DNA of 64,000 nt. Origin: CAZSXU01 sp964610505 (GTDB lineage: Bacteria > Arandabacterota > Arandabacteria > JAGLYR01). The stretch is taken from contig CAZSXU010000024.1 of assembly GCA_964610505.1 (NCBI GenBank), positions 1 through 64,000 on the forward strand. The letters are read 5' to 3'. The position numbers and the translations under genes are program-made. Below the pieces are notes generated by a model that saw only the letters and a list, made by a program, of their open reading frames with translations, did no database searches and was not told the origin of the DNA. The number at the start of each line of letters is the position of its first letter. Within the stretch, counting starts at the first letter, position 1. This document shows positions 51,039-60,972 of this stretch, piece after piece.

Positions 51039-52185
51039 TCCGAAGGGCGTCCTCACGGGCGCACACTACATCGACGGCAACTATGCGATTGCAGAAGGAG
51101 CGCTCGCGGCCGGGTGCCGTTTCTTTGGCGGATATCCCATTACCCCTTCCACCGAGATTGCGGAGCGGTTCGTTCAGCGAGCTCCTTTGGTGGGTGGCGT
51201 CTTCATACAGATGGAAGATGAGATGGCGTCCATGAATGCGGTTCTGGGCGCGTCGTGGGGCGGTGTGAAGTCCATGACCTGCACCTCGGGACCGGGGTTC
51301 TCCCTCATGATGGAGAATTTCGGATTGGGTCTGATGCTGGAGACTCCCTGCGTTCTGGTGAACGTTCAGCGGGGCGGACCATCGACCGGTCTTCCCACCC
51401 TCCCCGGCCAGGGCGACATGATGCAGGCGCGGTGGGGGTCCCACGGAGACTATGAGGTCATCGCCCTGGCGCCCGATTCGCCGCAGGAAGGGTTCGAACT
51501 GGCCATCGACGCCTTCAATCTCTCCGAGACGTACCGGATGCCCGTTCTGATGATGACCGATGAGTGCGTGGGACACATGACGGAGAAGGTCGTGATCCCT
51601 CCCGCGGAGGAAATCGACGTCGAGCCGCGGCGGTACACCAAGAAGCCGCCCGCGGAGTTTCTGCCCTATGCCGTGGGCGACGATCTGGTGCCGGACGCTC
51701 CCCCGCCCGGGAAGGGTTACCGATTCCACGTGACGGGCCTCACGCACGACGAGCGCGGCTATCCGGTGATCAATGCCGAAGCTCAAGACAAGCTGGTCCG
51801 GCGACTGGTGGACAAGGTTAAGAAGAACGCTAAGGATATTATCCGTTTCGAGGAGATGGATACCGACGGAGCGGACGTCGTGGTGGTGTCCTACGGGATC
51901 ACGTCCCGCGTGGTGCAACCGGCCATCGAAAAAGCGAAGAAGAAGGGAATCAAAGTCGGCCAGATCCGCCTGATCGTGGTCTGGCCCTTCCCGGAAGAGA
52001 AGATTCGGGAGCTGGCCGGCAGGGTCAAGACCCTCGTCGTTCCCGAGCTCAACCTGGGACAGGTTGTCCTCGAGGTGGAGCGGTTGAGCGCCGGCAAGTG
52101 TGGAGTGACCCCCGTGACCCACGCCGGCGGGGGCGTGCACGATCCGGAGGCCATCTTCCAGGCGATCAAGGAGGGCGTCAAATGA
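51028..52185 (+). CDS. 2-oxoacid:ferredoxin oxidoreductase alpha subunit
   Basis: 385 residues. Pyrimidine-binding domain (GNYAIAEGALAAGCRFFGGYPITPSTEIAERF, EDEMASMNAVLGASWGGVKSMTCTSGPGFSLMMENFG, GGPSTGLPTLPGQGDMMQARWGSHGDYEVIALAP) and a transketolase-C-like end (IKVGQIRLIVVWPFPEEKIRELAGRVKTLVVPELNLGQ). This is the KorA type without a fused gamma. The likely start is TTG 51028, with GGGGAGG 9 nt upstream. Translationally overlapped on both sides. Confidence 0.94.
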   Translation: MKADPKGVLTGAHYIDGNYAIAEGALAAGCRFFGGYPITPSTEIAERFVQRAPLVGGVFIQMEDEMASMNAVLGASWGGVKSMTCTSGPGFSLMMENFGLGLMLETPCVLVNVQRGGPSTGLPTLPGQGDMMQARWGSHGDYEVIALAPDSPQEGFELAIDAFNLSETYRMPVLMMTDECVGHMTEKVVIPPAEEIDVEPRRYTKKPPAEFLPYAVGDDLVPDAPPPGKGYRFHVTGLTHDERGYPVINAEAQDKLVRRLVDKVKKNAKDIIRFEEMDTDGADVVVVSYGITSRVVQPAIEKAKKKGIKVGQIRLIVVWPFPEEKIRELAGRVKTLVVPELNLGQVVLEVERLSAGKCGVTPVTHAGGGVHDPEAIFQAIKEGVK

Positions 52186-53051
52186 AAGTGGATGCGCCGG
52201 TGAGAGAACACCCGATGGAAGGCCTTCTCAGGATGGACCGGATTCCGCACATCTGGTGCCCGACCTGTGGAATCGGAACGGCGCTGACCGCGTTTGCGAG
52301 CGCTCTGGAGGAACAGGAGGTCTCCCCGGATTCGGTCTCCATCGTTTCGGGCATCGGTTGTACGGGGCGGGTGGCAGGCTACACCAAGCTCGATTCCTAT
52401 CACACGACACACGGTCGGGGGATTCCGTTTGCCGTGGGACTCCATCTGGCCAACCCATCTCTGAAGGTCGTGGTTTTCAGCGGCGACGGAGACCTGGTAG
52501 GGATCGGCGGGAATCACTTCATTCACGCCGCCCGGCGGAACGTGGATATCACCGTGGTCTGCGTCAACAACTTCCTCTACGCCATGACGGGAGGGCAGGT
52601 GGCCGCGACGAGTCCCGTCACGGCAAATACATCCACCTCTCCCTACGGCAATTTCGAGCAGCCTTTCAGCCTGCCCCTCTTGGCGCAATCTTGCGGCGCC
52701 GTGTACGTGGCCCGGTGGACGGCTCTTCACATCCGGCGGATGACCAAGGCGTTTGGTGAGGCGCTCCAGAAGAAGGGGTTTTCCTTTGTGGAGGTCATCG
52801 CTCCCTGCTCGACGCTCTACGCCAGACGCAACAAGCTGGGCACGGGGCTCGACCTGATGAAATTCTATCACGACAACAGCGAAATCCGGCACGGGGCCGA
52901 TCCCAACGACCTGGACATCGGGTTTCAGCAGAAAATCGTCTGCGGCAAATTCGTGGATATTGAGAAGCCGACTTTCCTCGACGCGATGAACGACGGATAC
53001 CGCCGCGCATTCGGGGACAGGTACGAAGAATACGGAGGAGCCCATGCCTAA
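52182..53051 (+). CDS. 2-oxoacid:ferredoxin oxidoreductase beta subunit (TPP-binding)
   Basis: 289 residues starting in an ATGA overlap with alpha. The N-terminal HIWCPTCGIGT carries the cysteines found in KorB/VorB-type betas, and the TPP/Mg2+ motif is complete: FSGDGDLVGIGGNHFIHAARRNVDITVVCVNNFLYAMTGGQ. It decarboxylates the 2-oxoacid and passes electrons to the Fe-S clusters. PCSTLYARRNK near residue 205 is typical of KorB. Overlaps the second gamma gene by 8 bp. Confidence 0.94.
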   Translation: MKVDAPVREHPMEGLLRMDRIPHIWCPTCGIGTALTAFASALEEQEVSPDSVSIVSGIGCTGRVAGYTKLDSYHTTHGRGIPFAVGLHLANPSLKVVVFSGDGDLVGIGGNHFIHAARRNVDITVVCVNNFLYAMTGGQVAATSPVTANTSTSPYGNFEQPFSLPLLAQSCGAVYVARWTALHIRRMTKAFGEALQKKGFSFVEVIAPCSTLYARRNKLGTGLDLMKFYHDNSEIRHGADPNDLDIGFQQKIVCGKFVDIEKPTFLDAMNDGYRRAFGDRYEEYGGAHA

Positions 53052-53613
53052 GACAACCGAGATTCGGGTGAGCGGTTTCGGCGGGCAAGGCGTCATCATG
53101 CTGGGCCACATCATCGGGAAGGGAGCCTCGATTTTCGATGGGCGGTTTGCGACGATGACTCAGAGCTTCGGCCCGGAAGCACGCGGGTCGGCCTGCAGTT
53201 CCCAGGTCATCGTTTCGGACGATCGAATCCTGTACCCGTATTTGAGGACGGCGGACGTCTTGATCGCCATGTCGCAGGAGGCGTACGACAAGTTCCTGCC
53301 CGGGCTGGGCGCCAAAGGGACGCTTCTCGTCGATGAGGATCTGGTGAAGATGGGAAAGACCCCGGACGGGATCAAGGTGCACAGGGTCCCGGCCACCCGA
53401 TTCGCCGAGGAACTCGGCCGGAGAATTGTCCTCAACATCGTGATGACGGGCTTCTTCACCGCTATTACCGGCGTGGTGAAGCCGGAGTCGATGCGGGAAG
53501 CCGTGAAGACGTCGGTGCCCAAAGGCACCGAGAACCTGAACCTCCAGGCGTTCGACAAGGGGTTTGAGTACGGGCGCGAGCAGGTAGAGGGACATGCTGC
53601 AAGCAAGCGATGA
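53044..53613 (+). CDS. 2-oxoacid:ferredoxin oxidoreductase gamma subunit (copy 2)
   Basis: 189 residues, paralogous to the first gene of the operon ([75 protein letters not shown]). The order gamma-delta-alpha-beta-gamma is unusual, since these complexes normally carry one gamma. The two copies differ enough to be old duplicates, so each may serve a different alpha-beta dimer or connect the complex to HdrA. Overlaps the HdrA start by 20 bp. Confidence 0.92.
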   Translation: MPKTTEIRVSGFGGQGVIMLGHIIGKGASIFDGRFATMTQSFGPEARGSACSSQVIVSDDRILYPYLRTADVLIAMSQEAYDKFLPGLGAKGTLLVDEDLVKMGKTPDGIKVHRVPATRFAEELGRRIVLNIVMTGFFTAITGVVKPESMREAVKTSVPKGTENLNLQAFDKGFEYGREQVEGHAASKR

Positions 53614-56600
53614 CGGCGATCGCGAATACTCCGGTGGAGACGTCCCTGAGGCGGAAGGACCTCTCGTCGAGGAGACCCTCGGTGAGACCGCCGAAGAGCC
53701 CGCGTCCGAAGAACCCCGGGCGGCCCTGGTCGTCGGAGGCGGGATTGCGGGTATCCAGGCGGCCATCGATCTGGCCGACTCCAATCTCCAGGTGTACCTG
53801 GTGGAACGGTCTCCGAGCCTGGGTGGACGCATGGCCCAGCTCGACAAGACCTTCCCGACGATGGACTGCTCCATCTGAATTCTCGGTCCTCGAATGATGG
53901 ATGCCGGTCGGCATCCCAACATCAAGGTTCTGACCTACTCGGAAGTCACGGGTCTCACGGGCGAGGCCGGAAACTTCACGGCCACGGTGCGGCGTCACCC
54001 CCGCTTCGTCAGAGAAGATCTTTGCACGGGGTGCGGCCAGTGTGTGGAGAAGTGTCCCGTGGTCGTCCCCAACGAGTTCGACGAGGGACTGGGCGCGCGA
54101 AAAGCCATCTACTCGCCCTTCGCCCAGGCCGTTCCCAACGTCTACGTCATCGATCGCGAACATTGCCTGAACAGCGACTTCCTGGTTTGTGAGAACTGCA
54201 GCAGATCCTGCGAGAGAGACGCGATCGACTACGACATGAAGCCCGAGGATCTCGACCTCCGGATCGGGGCCGTGGTGGTCGCTACGGGTTTTGATCTGTT
54301 TGATGCCCGCGCGATGAAGAACTACGGCTACGGTCTCTATCCCAACGTGCTGACCTCCCTTGAGCTCGAACGGATGCTGAACGCATCGGGCCCCACCCGG
54401 GGACACATCTTTCGGCCCACGGATCGGAAAGTCCCGCGATCGATCGTCTTTGTCCAGTGCGTGGGAGCCCGGGGAGAGGCGGGCCAGCAGTACTGCTCAC
54501 AGTTCTGCTGCATGAACTCGGTCAAGGACTGCATGCTGGTCAAACAGCACGCGCCCGAGATCGAGCGGCTCGAGATTCTCTACACCGACGTGAGAGCCGC
54601 CGGAAAGGGGTTCGAGGAGCTCTACATCCGATCGCTCTCGCAGCCCGAAGTGTCCTATACGCGGGGCCGGCCCTCGAGGATCGAAGAAGATCCCGACACG
54701 CAGGACCTCATCGTTCACGTGGAAGATACGAAAACGGGAAAGATCGAGAACGTTCGGGCCGAGATGGTTGTCCTCTCCTCGGCCGCCATTGCGGGGGCGA
54801 GGAATCGAAAGCTGGCCGAGGGCCTGGGAATCGATCTGGATCACCACGGGTACTTCCTGTCTCGGGAGGCGGAGGGAGAGTTGTTGGAGACGACCCGTTC
54901 GGGCGTCTATCTGTGCGGGTGTGCCGGCGGCCCGAAGGACATCTCGGACTCGGTGGCCCAGGCCTCGGGAGCGGCCGCACGGGCGGAGGCTCACCTCGCG
55001 AATTGCCGGAGGCCTACGGAGAAGACGGAGGTCGAACCCCTGGATCTCTCGGGGCCTCCCCGGGTCGGCGTATTCCTTTGCCACTGCGGGATCAACATCG
55101 CGGGGGTTCTGGATATTTCGACGTTGGGGGAGTCGGCCCGCGCCCTCCCGCACGTGGTCCATGTCGAGGAGAATCTGTTTCTCTGTTCGGACACGGGACA
55201 GCGGGCGGTGCAGGAGGCCATTCGGGAGCACAAACTGAATCGTGTGGTGGCGGCGGCGTGCACGCCGCGAACGCACGAGCCGATCTTCCGCCAGAGCTGC
55301 CTGGAAATGGGCCTTAACCCTTATCTTTTCGAGATGGTCAATGTGCGGGACCAGTGTTCCTGGGTTCACACCCAGGAGCCGGCCCTGGCCACCGAGAAGT
55401 CATTGGACCTTCTCCGGATGGCGGTGGCCCGGGCCGTCCGGCTGGAGCCTCTGGAGGCCCAGGAGATTTCGGTCGAACAATCCGCCATCGTGATCGGTGG
55501 GGGAATCGCCGGGATGCAGGCGGCCCTCGACCTGGACCGGCAGGGATTTCCGGTTACTCTCATTGAACAGGGAGACGCCCTGGGCGGGCGGCTGCTCGAA
55601 ATCCACCGTCTCTATCCTGATTTCCGCGAGACACGCGTGCTCCTGGACGCCAAACGCCGAGACGTGGAGGCGAGCCATGTCGTGGTTCAGACCGGAACCG
55701 AGGTGCGGTCGATCGGGGGCTTCGTAGGAAACTTCGAGGTGACGACGGATCACGGTACCCTCAAGACGGGCGCGATCATCCTGGCGATCGGTTCGGACCT
55801 CTACCGGCCCAAGGGGGAGTACGGCTTTGGCACGTACCCGAACGTGATTACGGGGCTGGATCTGGAGAGGCTGTTCTCCTCCTCGGGTGAGACCCTCATG
55901 CAAGACGGACGAGAGATCAAAACGGCGGCGTTCATCCAGTGCGTGGGATCTCGAGATCCCGAGGGACGCATCAGCTGCTCCCGTTACTGCTGCCCCACGA
56001 CGGTGAAGCAGGCGATCGAGATGAGAGACCTCGGTGTGGAGGCGGTTGTTTTCTACCGCGACATGCGAACGGTGTCCCAGGGAACCGAGGAGCTGTACCG
56101 TCTGGCCCGGCAGAAAGGCGTACGTTTCATTCCCTACACGCCCGAGTATCGGCCGCGCGTTTCCGGGAACGAGGTCGCCCAGTCCGTAAAGGTGTTCCAC
56201 GACATGCTCGGGGACGACGTCGAGGTCGACGTGGACCTCGTCGTGCTGGCCACGGCCATGGTGCCCCGCGAGAAAGAGACGGCCGATCTCCAGATGCTCC
56301 TGAAAGTGCCTCGCGGGACCGACGGCTTCTTCATGGAGCGGCACGCGAAGCTGGGACCCGTGGAGACGGTGGTGGAAGGGGTCTTTGTCTGCGGAACGGT
56401 CCAGGGGCCGAAGGACATCGCCGAATCCATCGCGCAGGCATCGGCGGCCGCGGCCAAGGCCGCCGCCCTGATCTGTCGCGAACGAATCGAGCTGGAACCC
56501 ACGACGGCGGTCGTGGATACGGCCCTCTGCAGAGCCTGTGGCCGGTGCGTGGAGATTTGCGATTTCCATGCGCCGGAGATCCAAGATCTGCCGACCGGGC

Positions 56601-56749
56601 TTCGGGCCGCCGTGATCAACCAGGCCCTGTGCAAAGGATGCGGCACCTGTGCTTCGTTGTGCCCGACCGGAGCCATTGCGGCCCGGCACTTCACCGACGA
56701 GCAGATCTTCGCCATGATCGAATCGTTGCTCCTGGGAGAGGTGGTGTAG
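53594..56749 (+). CDS. hdrA: Tandem double HdrA-like flavoprotein, selenoprotein (TGA at codon 95)
   Basis: 1051 residues when TGA 53876-53878 is read as selenocysteine. Frame 1 ends [11 protein letters not shown] and the same frame resumes [15 protein letters not shown], exactly the HdrA motif DCSxCILxPKM. Module 1: FAD Rossmann ([19 protein letters not shown]), Sec95, [12 protein letters not shown] cluster, QCVGARGE...YCSQFCCM. Module 2 (from about 490): the HdrA N-terminal cysteine domain ([14 protein letters not shown]), a second FAD fold ([18 protein letters not shown]) whose Cys/Sec loop is missing ([13 protein letters not shown]), SRYCCPT, and two C-terminal [4Fe-4S] sets ([28 protein letters not shown]). 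HdrA flavins perform electron bifurcation in Hdr-Mvh-type complexes. ATG 53594 has GAGG 3 nt upstream. Confidence 0.93.
53876..53916 (+). promoter_or_regulatory. SECIS-like element of the first hdrA
   Basis: UGA 53876-53878, then 27 nt later a GGUC loop (53906-53909) closed by a perfect 7-bp stem GGATGCC (53899-53905)/GGCATCC (53910-53916). The distance and G-first loop fit the bacterial SECIS rule. The element at 59068-59108 has the same stem, loop and distance. Confidence 0.75.
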
Positions 56750-57250
56750 ATGGCCAGGAAGAAAACGCCCGGAGCGAAAACCCCCGCACGGGGCCGGAAG
56801 AAAGCGGTGGAATTCGTTCCCCGGATCATCGTTTTCGCGTGCAACTGGTGCAGCTATGCCGGGGCGGACAACGCCGGGGTCAACCGGATTCAATACTCCC
56901 CGCATTTCCGGGTCATCCGGACCATGTGTTCGGGACGCGTTCATCCCTCCTTCGTTCTGAGGGCCTTCGAACTGGGCGCGGACGGAGTTCTGGTCTCAGG
57001 ATGCCACATCGGGGATTGTCACTACATCTTCGGAAATGAGAGGGCCATCGAGAACTTCGAGAAGACCAAGGCTTTGGTCAAGACCCTGGGTCTCGAAGAG
57101 GGCCGGATCCGGCTGGAGTGGGTTTCGGCCGCCGAGGGCCCTCGTTTCGGACAGGTCATCGATGAATTCGTCGATGCCGTTCGCAACCTGGGGCCCTCGC
57201 CGATCGGGAAGAATGGAGGGGCGGCCACGGGTGCTGAACCACGAAAGTGA
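56750..57250 (+). CDS. mvhD: MvhD-like iron-sulfur electron-transfer protein
   Basis: 166 residues, beginning right after the HdrA stop. A basic Lys/Arg-rich leader (KKTPGAKTPARGRKK) precedes the MvhD core: [66 protein letters not shown]. These five cysteines bind a [2Fe-2S]-type centre that, in methanogen Hdr-Mvh complexes, links the electron-input module to HdrA. All are Cys here (some relatives have Sec). Input would come from the 2-oxoacid oxidoreductase or a hydrogenase/formate dehydrogenase elsewhere; none is encoded nearby. Confidence 0.93.
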   Translation: MARKKTPGAKTPARGRKKAVEFVPRIIVFACNWCSYAGADNAGVNRIQYSPHFRVIRTMCSGRVHPSFVLRAFELGADGVLVSGCHIGDCHYIFGNERAIENFEKTKALVKTLGLEEGRIRLEWVSAAEGPRFGQVIDEFVDAVRNLGPSPIGKNGGAATGAEPRK

Positions 57251-58440
57251 GCATCGTCGGGCCGGAATGTGAAACCCCTGAGCGCGGGATGAGCAACGTG
57301 GAGATCTTCTGGAAGAGTATCAAGTCGAGCAGGGCCTACTCCTGTCTGGAGTGCGGCAAGTGTACGGCCTGCTGCCCGGTCTCCCGCTACAACGGGGTGT
57401 TCTCGCCGCGCCGTGTGGTGGCCGAGACGATCGAGGGAGGTGGGGAGGGCCTGATCTCGAACGCCGCCCTTTGGGAATGTCTCACCTGTGGGATGTGTGA
57501 AGAACGCTGCCCGATGGACGTGCACTTCTCAGAGTTCATGAGGTCCCTCAGGACCGTCGCTCTGGATCGGGGATTCTCCTCGGTGCCGTCGCACGGAGGC
57601 GTGCTCCAGTCTCTGATGCGGATGATGGTGTCTCCCACGATGAAACAGGATCGGATGTGGTGGGTGACCGAGGATTTGGAGATCGAGTCGCGCGGGGAGA
57701 TCCTCTACTTCGTCGGGTGTCTGCCCTATTTCGACGGTCTCTTCGCCCCGGATTTCAAGTTCAAACCTACGGACATCGCACAGGCGACGGTCCGGATTCT
57801 CAATGCGGCCGGAATCCAACCCGTGGTCGATCCCAACGAGCGGTGCTGCGGGCACGATCTCCTCTGGTCCGGAGACGAGAAGAACTTCAAGATGCTGGCA
57901 GAGCAGAACGTCGCAGCGATTCGGGAGACGGGGGCCTCGGTCGTGGTCACGGCCTGTGCGGAGTGCGCCTCGACGCTGAGAGACGTGTATCCGGCATACG
58001 TCGGTGCCCCGGGCTTCGAAGTGAAACACCTGGCGGAACTGGTGACCGAGCGATCGGGGGACCTCTCCTTCAAGGAAGCCGCAGCAAGCGTGACCTTTCA
58101 GGATCCGTGTCGCTTGAGTCGGCATATGGGACTGAAGGACGCCCCCCGGCAGGCTTTGGACCTCGTGCCCGGTCTCACACGGGTGGAAATGCTCCATTCC
58201 GGGTCGAACGCGATGTGCTGCGGTACCAGCGCCTGGATGAGCTGCGACCAGACATCCAAACGCATTCAGGGCGACCGGTTGGCGGAAGCCGAGGACACGG
58301 GGGCGGACACCCTGGTGACCGCGTGTCCCAAGTGTCAGATCCATTTCCGGTGTGCCCTTTCCGACGGACAGACGAGTGGACAACCCCAGATGGATATCCA
58401 GGATCTGAGCGTTTTCCTGGCATCCTGCCTGCAGCGGTAG
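57247..58440 (+). CDS. HdrC-HdrB fusion protein
   Basis: 397 residues from GTG 57247 (GTGA overlap with mvhD); ATG 57289 is an alternative start. The N-terminal HdrC part has two [4Fe-4S] sets (CLECGKCTACCP and CLTCGMCEERCP). The HdrB part has two CCG domains: VGCLPYF...ERCCGHD...ACAECASTL and QDPCRLSRHMG...AMCCGTSAW...ACPKCQIHF, which in HdrB hold the noncubane [4Fe-4S] clusters that cleave the CoM-CoB disulfide. Outside methanogens such proteins reduce other disulfides or act as electron relays. The fusion order C then B matches HdrD-like proteins, but the partner is soluble HdrA. Confidence 0.93.
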   Translation: MSIVGPECETPERGMSNVEIFWKSIKSSRAYSCLECGKCTACCPVSRYNGVFSPRRVVAETIEGGGEGLISNAALWECLTCGMCEERCPMDVHFSEFMRSLRTVALDRGFSSVPSHGGVLQSLMRMMVSPTMKQDRMWWVTEDLEIESRGEILYFVGCLPYFDGLFAPDFKFKPTDIAQATVRILNAAGIQPVVDPNERCCGHDLLWSGDEKNFKMLAEQNVAAIRETGASVVVTACAECASTLRDVYPAYVGAPGFEVKHLAELVTERSGDLSFKEAAASVTFQDPCRLSRHMGLKDAPRQALDLVPGLTRVEMLHSGSNAMCCGTSAWMSCDQTSKRIQGDRLAEAEDTGADTLVTACPKCQIHFRCALSDGQTSGQPQMDIQDLSVFLASCLQR

Positions 58441-58461
58441 TTCAGCAGGAGGTGAATACGG

Positions 58462-60963
58462 ATGTTCGAGACGGCAAAGACAGACGGGATCAGGGTCGGC
58501 GTGTTCGTCTGCGATTGCGGACTGAATATCGCAGGCACCGTGGATACGGAGGCGGTGGCGGAATACTCCCAGACCCTGGACGACGTGGTCGCCGTGATCC
58601 GCAACAAGTATACCTGCGCCGACCCCGGGCAGAATGAGATCAAGAAGGCGATCGTCGAACACAACCTGAACCGTGTGGTCGTCGCCTCCTGCACGCCGAA
58701 GATCCACGAGCCGACGTTTCGAAACTGCGTGGCCGAGGCGGGACTCAATCCGTATCTCTTCGAGATGGCCAACATCCGGGAGCACGTGAGCTGGGTCCAT
58801 CAAACCGAGAAGGAAGCCGCCACCCAGAAGGCAAAGGACATCGTCAGGTCCGCCGTGGCTCGGGCCCGGCTGCTGGAAGCCCAGACCGAGGCAGAGGTGA
58901 AGGTCACACAGGCGGCCCTGGTCATCGGTGGGGGGGTGGCGGGAATCCAGGCGGCGCTGGATCTGGCCGACTCCGGCCATACGGTCTACCTGGTGGAGAA
59001 AGAGCCGACGATCGGCGGAATTATGGCCGCCCTCGACAAAACCTATCCGACCATGGACTGCTCCATATGAATTCTCGGTCCGAAAATGATGGATGCCGGT
59101 CGGCATCCCAGGATCCGGCTTCTGGCCAACAGCGAAGTCACCGACGTCAAGGGATACATCGGGAATTTCACGGTGACGATCAGGCGCAAGGCCCGCTACG
59201 TGGACGAGACCGAATGTACCGCTTGCTCGGAATGCGCCAAGGTCTGTCCGGTTGCGGTGCCGGATGAGTACCAGCAGGGATTCTCCTCACGGAAGGCAAT
59301 CTATATTCCTTTCCCTCAGTCTGTTCCGTCCTCCTACATCATCGACATGGAGAGCTGCCTCGGGAATAACCCCATCGCCTGCGGGAAATGCCTGGAAGCG
59401 TGTGACAAGGACTGCATCGACTTCGACGCCAAGGACGAGTTCATGGAGGTCGAAGTCGGGACCGTCATCGCCGCCACCGGGATGGATGTATTCGACCCGT
59501 CCGGCCTGGATGAATACGGGTACGGCAAGTATGAGAACGTGATCACGAGCATGGAGTTCGAGCGGTTGATCTGCGCGGGAGGGCCCACGGAGGGACACTT
59601 CATCCGGCCGAGCGACCGGAAGCTGCCGATGAGAATCGGATTCGTCCAGTGCGTCGGCTCCCGGTCCGAGAGAGGGGGCGTCCCGTACTGCGGCAACATC
59701 TGCTGCATGAACACCATCAAGGATACCCTTCTGCTGGCGGATCACTACCCGGACGTGGAATCCACGGTGTTCTACATGGACATTCGAGCTTTCGGGAAGG
59801 GATTCGAAGAGCTCTACCGGCGAAGCAAGGAGGAAGGGGTCCGCTACATTCGAGGCCTTCCGGGGGAGATCCTGGAGGATCCCAAGACCCGGAACCTCCG
59901 CGTGCGGGTGGAGAACACCACGGCCGGACGCCTGGAAGAGCACGAGCTGGACATGGTGGTCCTCTCGGTGGGAGTGATTCCCCGTCACGATTCTCCCGCC
60001 ATTCGCCAGCTGCTGACCCTCTCGAAGACGGCGGACGGTTTTCTCATGGAATCGCACCCGAAGCTGAAGCCCGTGGATGCCCCGACCCGGGGTGTATTCT
60101 TCGCCGGTTGCGCCGAGTATCCCAAGGACGTCAAGGATAGCGTGACGCAGGCGTCCGCTTCCGCTGCCCGCGCGGAGATTCTGCTCAACCAGGGGAAGGT
60201 GACCATCGAGGCCATCACGTCGAGGATCGACGCCGAGAAGTGCATCTTCTGCGGCCGGTGCGCGAAAGTCTGTCCGTATAACGCCATCACCCAGCCCGAT
60301 CGGAAGAAGAAACTGTTGCCCATGGTGGTGGAGGCTGCGTGTGCCGGGTGTGGAACCTGTGCGGCCGAGTGCCCGACGGATGCCATTGCGATGCGGCATT
60401 TCACGGACGAGCAGATCCTGGCTCAGATCGATGCCTATCTGGCGGAGAAACCGGAAGAGCAGATTGTCATCTTCGCGTGCAACTGGTGTTCGTACCCGGG
60501 TTCGGACCTGGCCGGGACCTCGAGAATTCAGTATCCGACGCACGGCCGAGTGATCCGCACGATGTGTTCGGGGCGCGTGGACGAGAAATTCGTTCTCCGC
60601 GCCTTTGAGCTGGGGGCGCCGCTGGTGCTCGTGTCGGGGTGTCATTTCTCCGATTGCCACTACATCAGCGCCGTGCAGTGGACGCAGGCGCGAATCGAGA
60701 AGCTCTGGGACAAGCTCGAAAAGCTGGGCATCCGCCCCGAAAGGCTCCAGCTGGAGTGGATCAGCGCGGCGCAGGGCCAGAGATGGGCCGAAACGATGAA
60801 GGCCCTGGAGGATCTGCGTGGGAAGGTGACGAGGGAGGAGATTCAGGAAACCCGGAAGATCCTGACGGATCTCCGGGCGAAAAAGGGTGCGGGAAAGACG
60901 AAAGCCAAGGCCAAGGCCAAAACCAAGGCGAAGGCCAAGGCTAAAACCGGCACGTCGGAGTGA
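58462..60963 (+). CDS. hdrA: HdrA-MvhD fusion flavoprotein, selenoprotein (TGA at codon 203)
   Basis: 833 residues reading TGA 59068-59070 as Sec. AGGAGGTGA precedes ATG 58462. Order: HdrA N-terminal domain ([14 protein letters not shown]); FAD Rossmann ([18 protein letters not shown]); DCSI-Sec203[35 protein letters not shown]...[20 protein letters not shown] and [12 protein letters not shown]; then a fused MvhD domain ([18 protein letters not shown] ... [19 protein letters not shown] ... GCHFSDCHY); and a low-complexity tail of Lys/Ala ([18 protein letters not shown]). A conventional gene caller reports two unlinked pieces. HdrA-MvhD fusions are known in anaerobes; the Sec site lies at the FAD. 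Probable partner of HdrCB and of the double HdrA in one complex. Confidence 0.94.
59068..59108 (+). promoter_or_regulatory. SECIS-like element of the second hdrA
   Basis: UGA, then 27 nt to a GGUC loop (59098-59101) in a 7-bp perfect stem GGATGCC/GGCATCC (59091-59108). Identical in stem, loop and spacing to the element in the first hdrA, while the bases around it (for example after GGTCC) differ. Confidence 0.75.
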
Positions 60964-60972
60964 GGGAGAACC

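Noticed and set aside
55400..56944. A 514-codon minus-strand open frame
   Set aside because: Antisense to the double HdrA; no recognisable protein.
53876..59070. TGA codons as ordinary frameshift or nonsense mutations making pseudogenes
   Set aside because: Both occur at the same functional Cys position, the frame continues with strong homology, and a SECIS-like hairpin follows each; selD is also a Sec gene.
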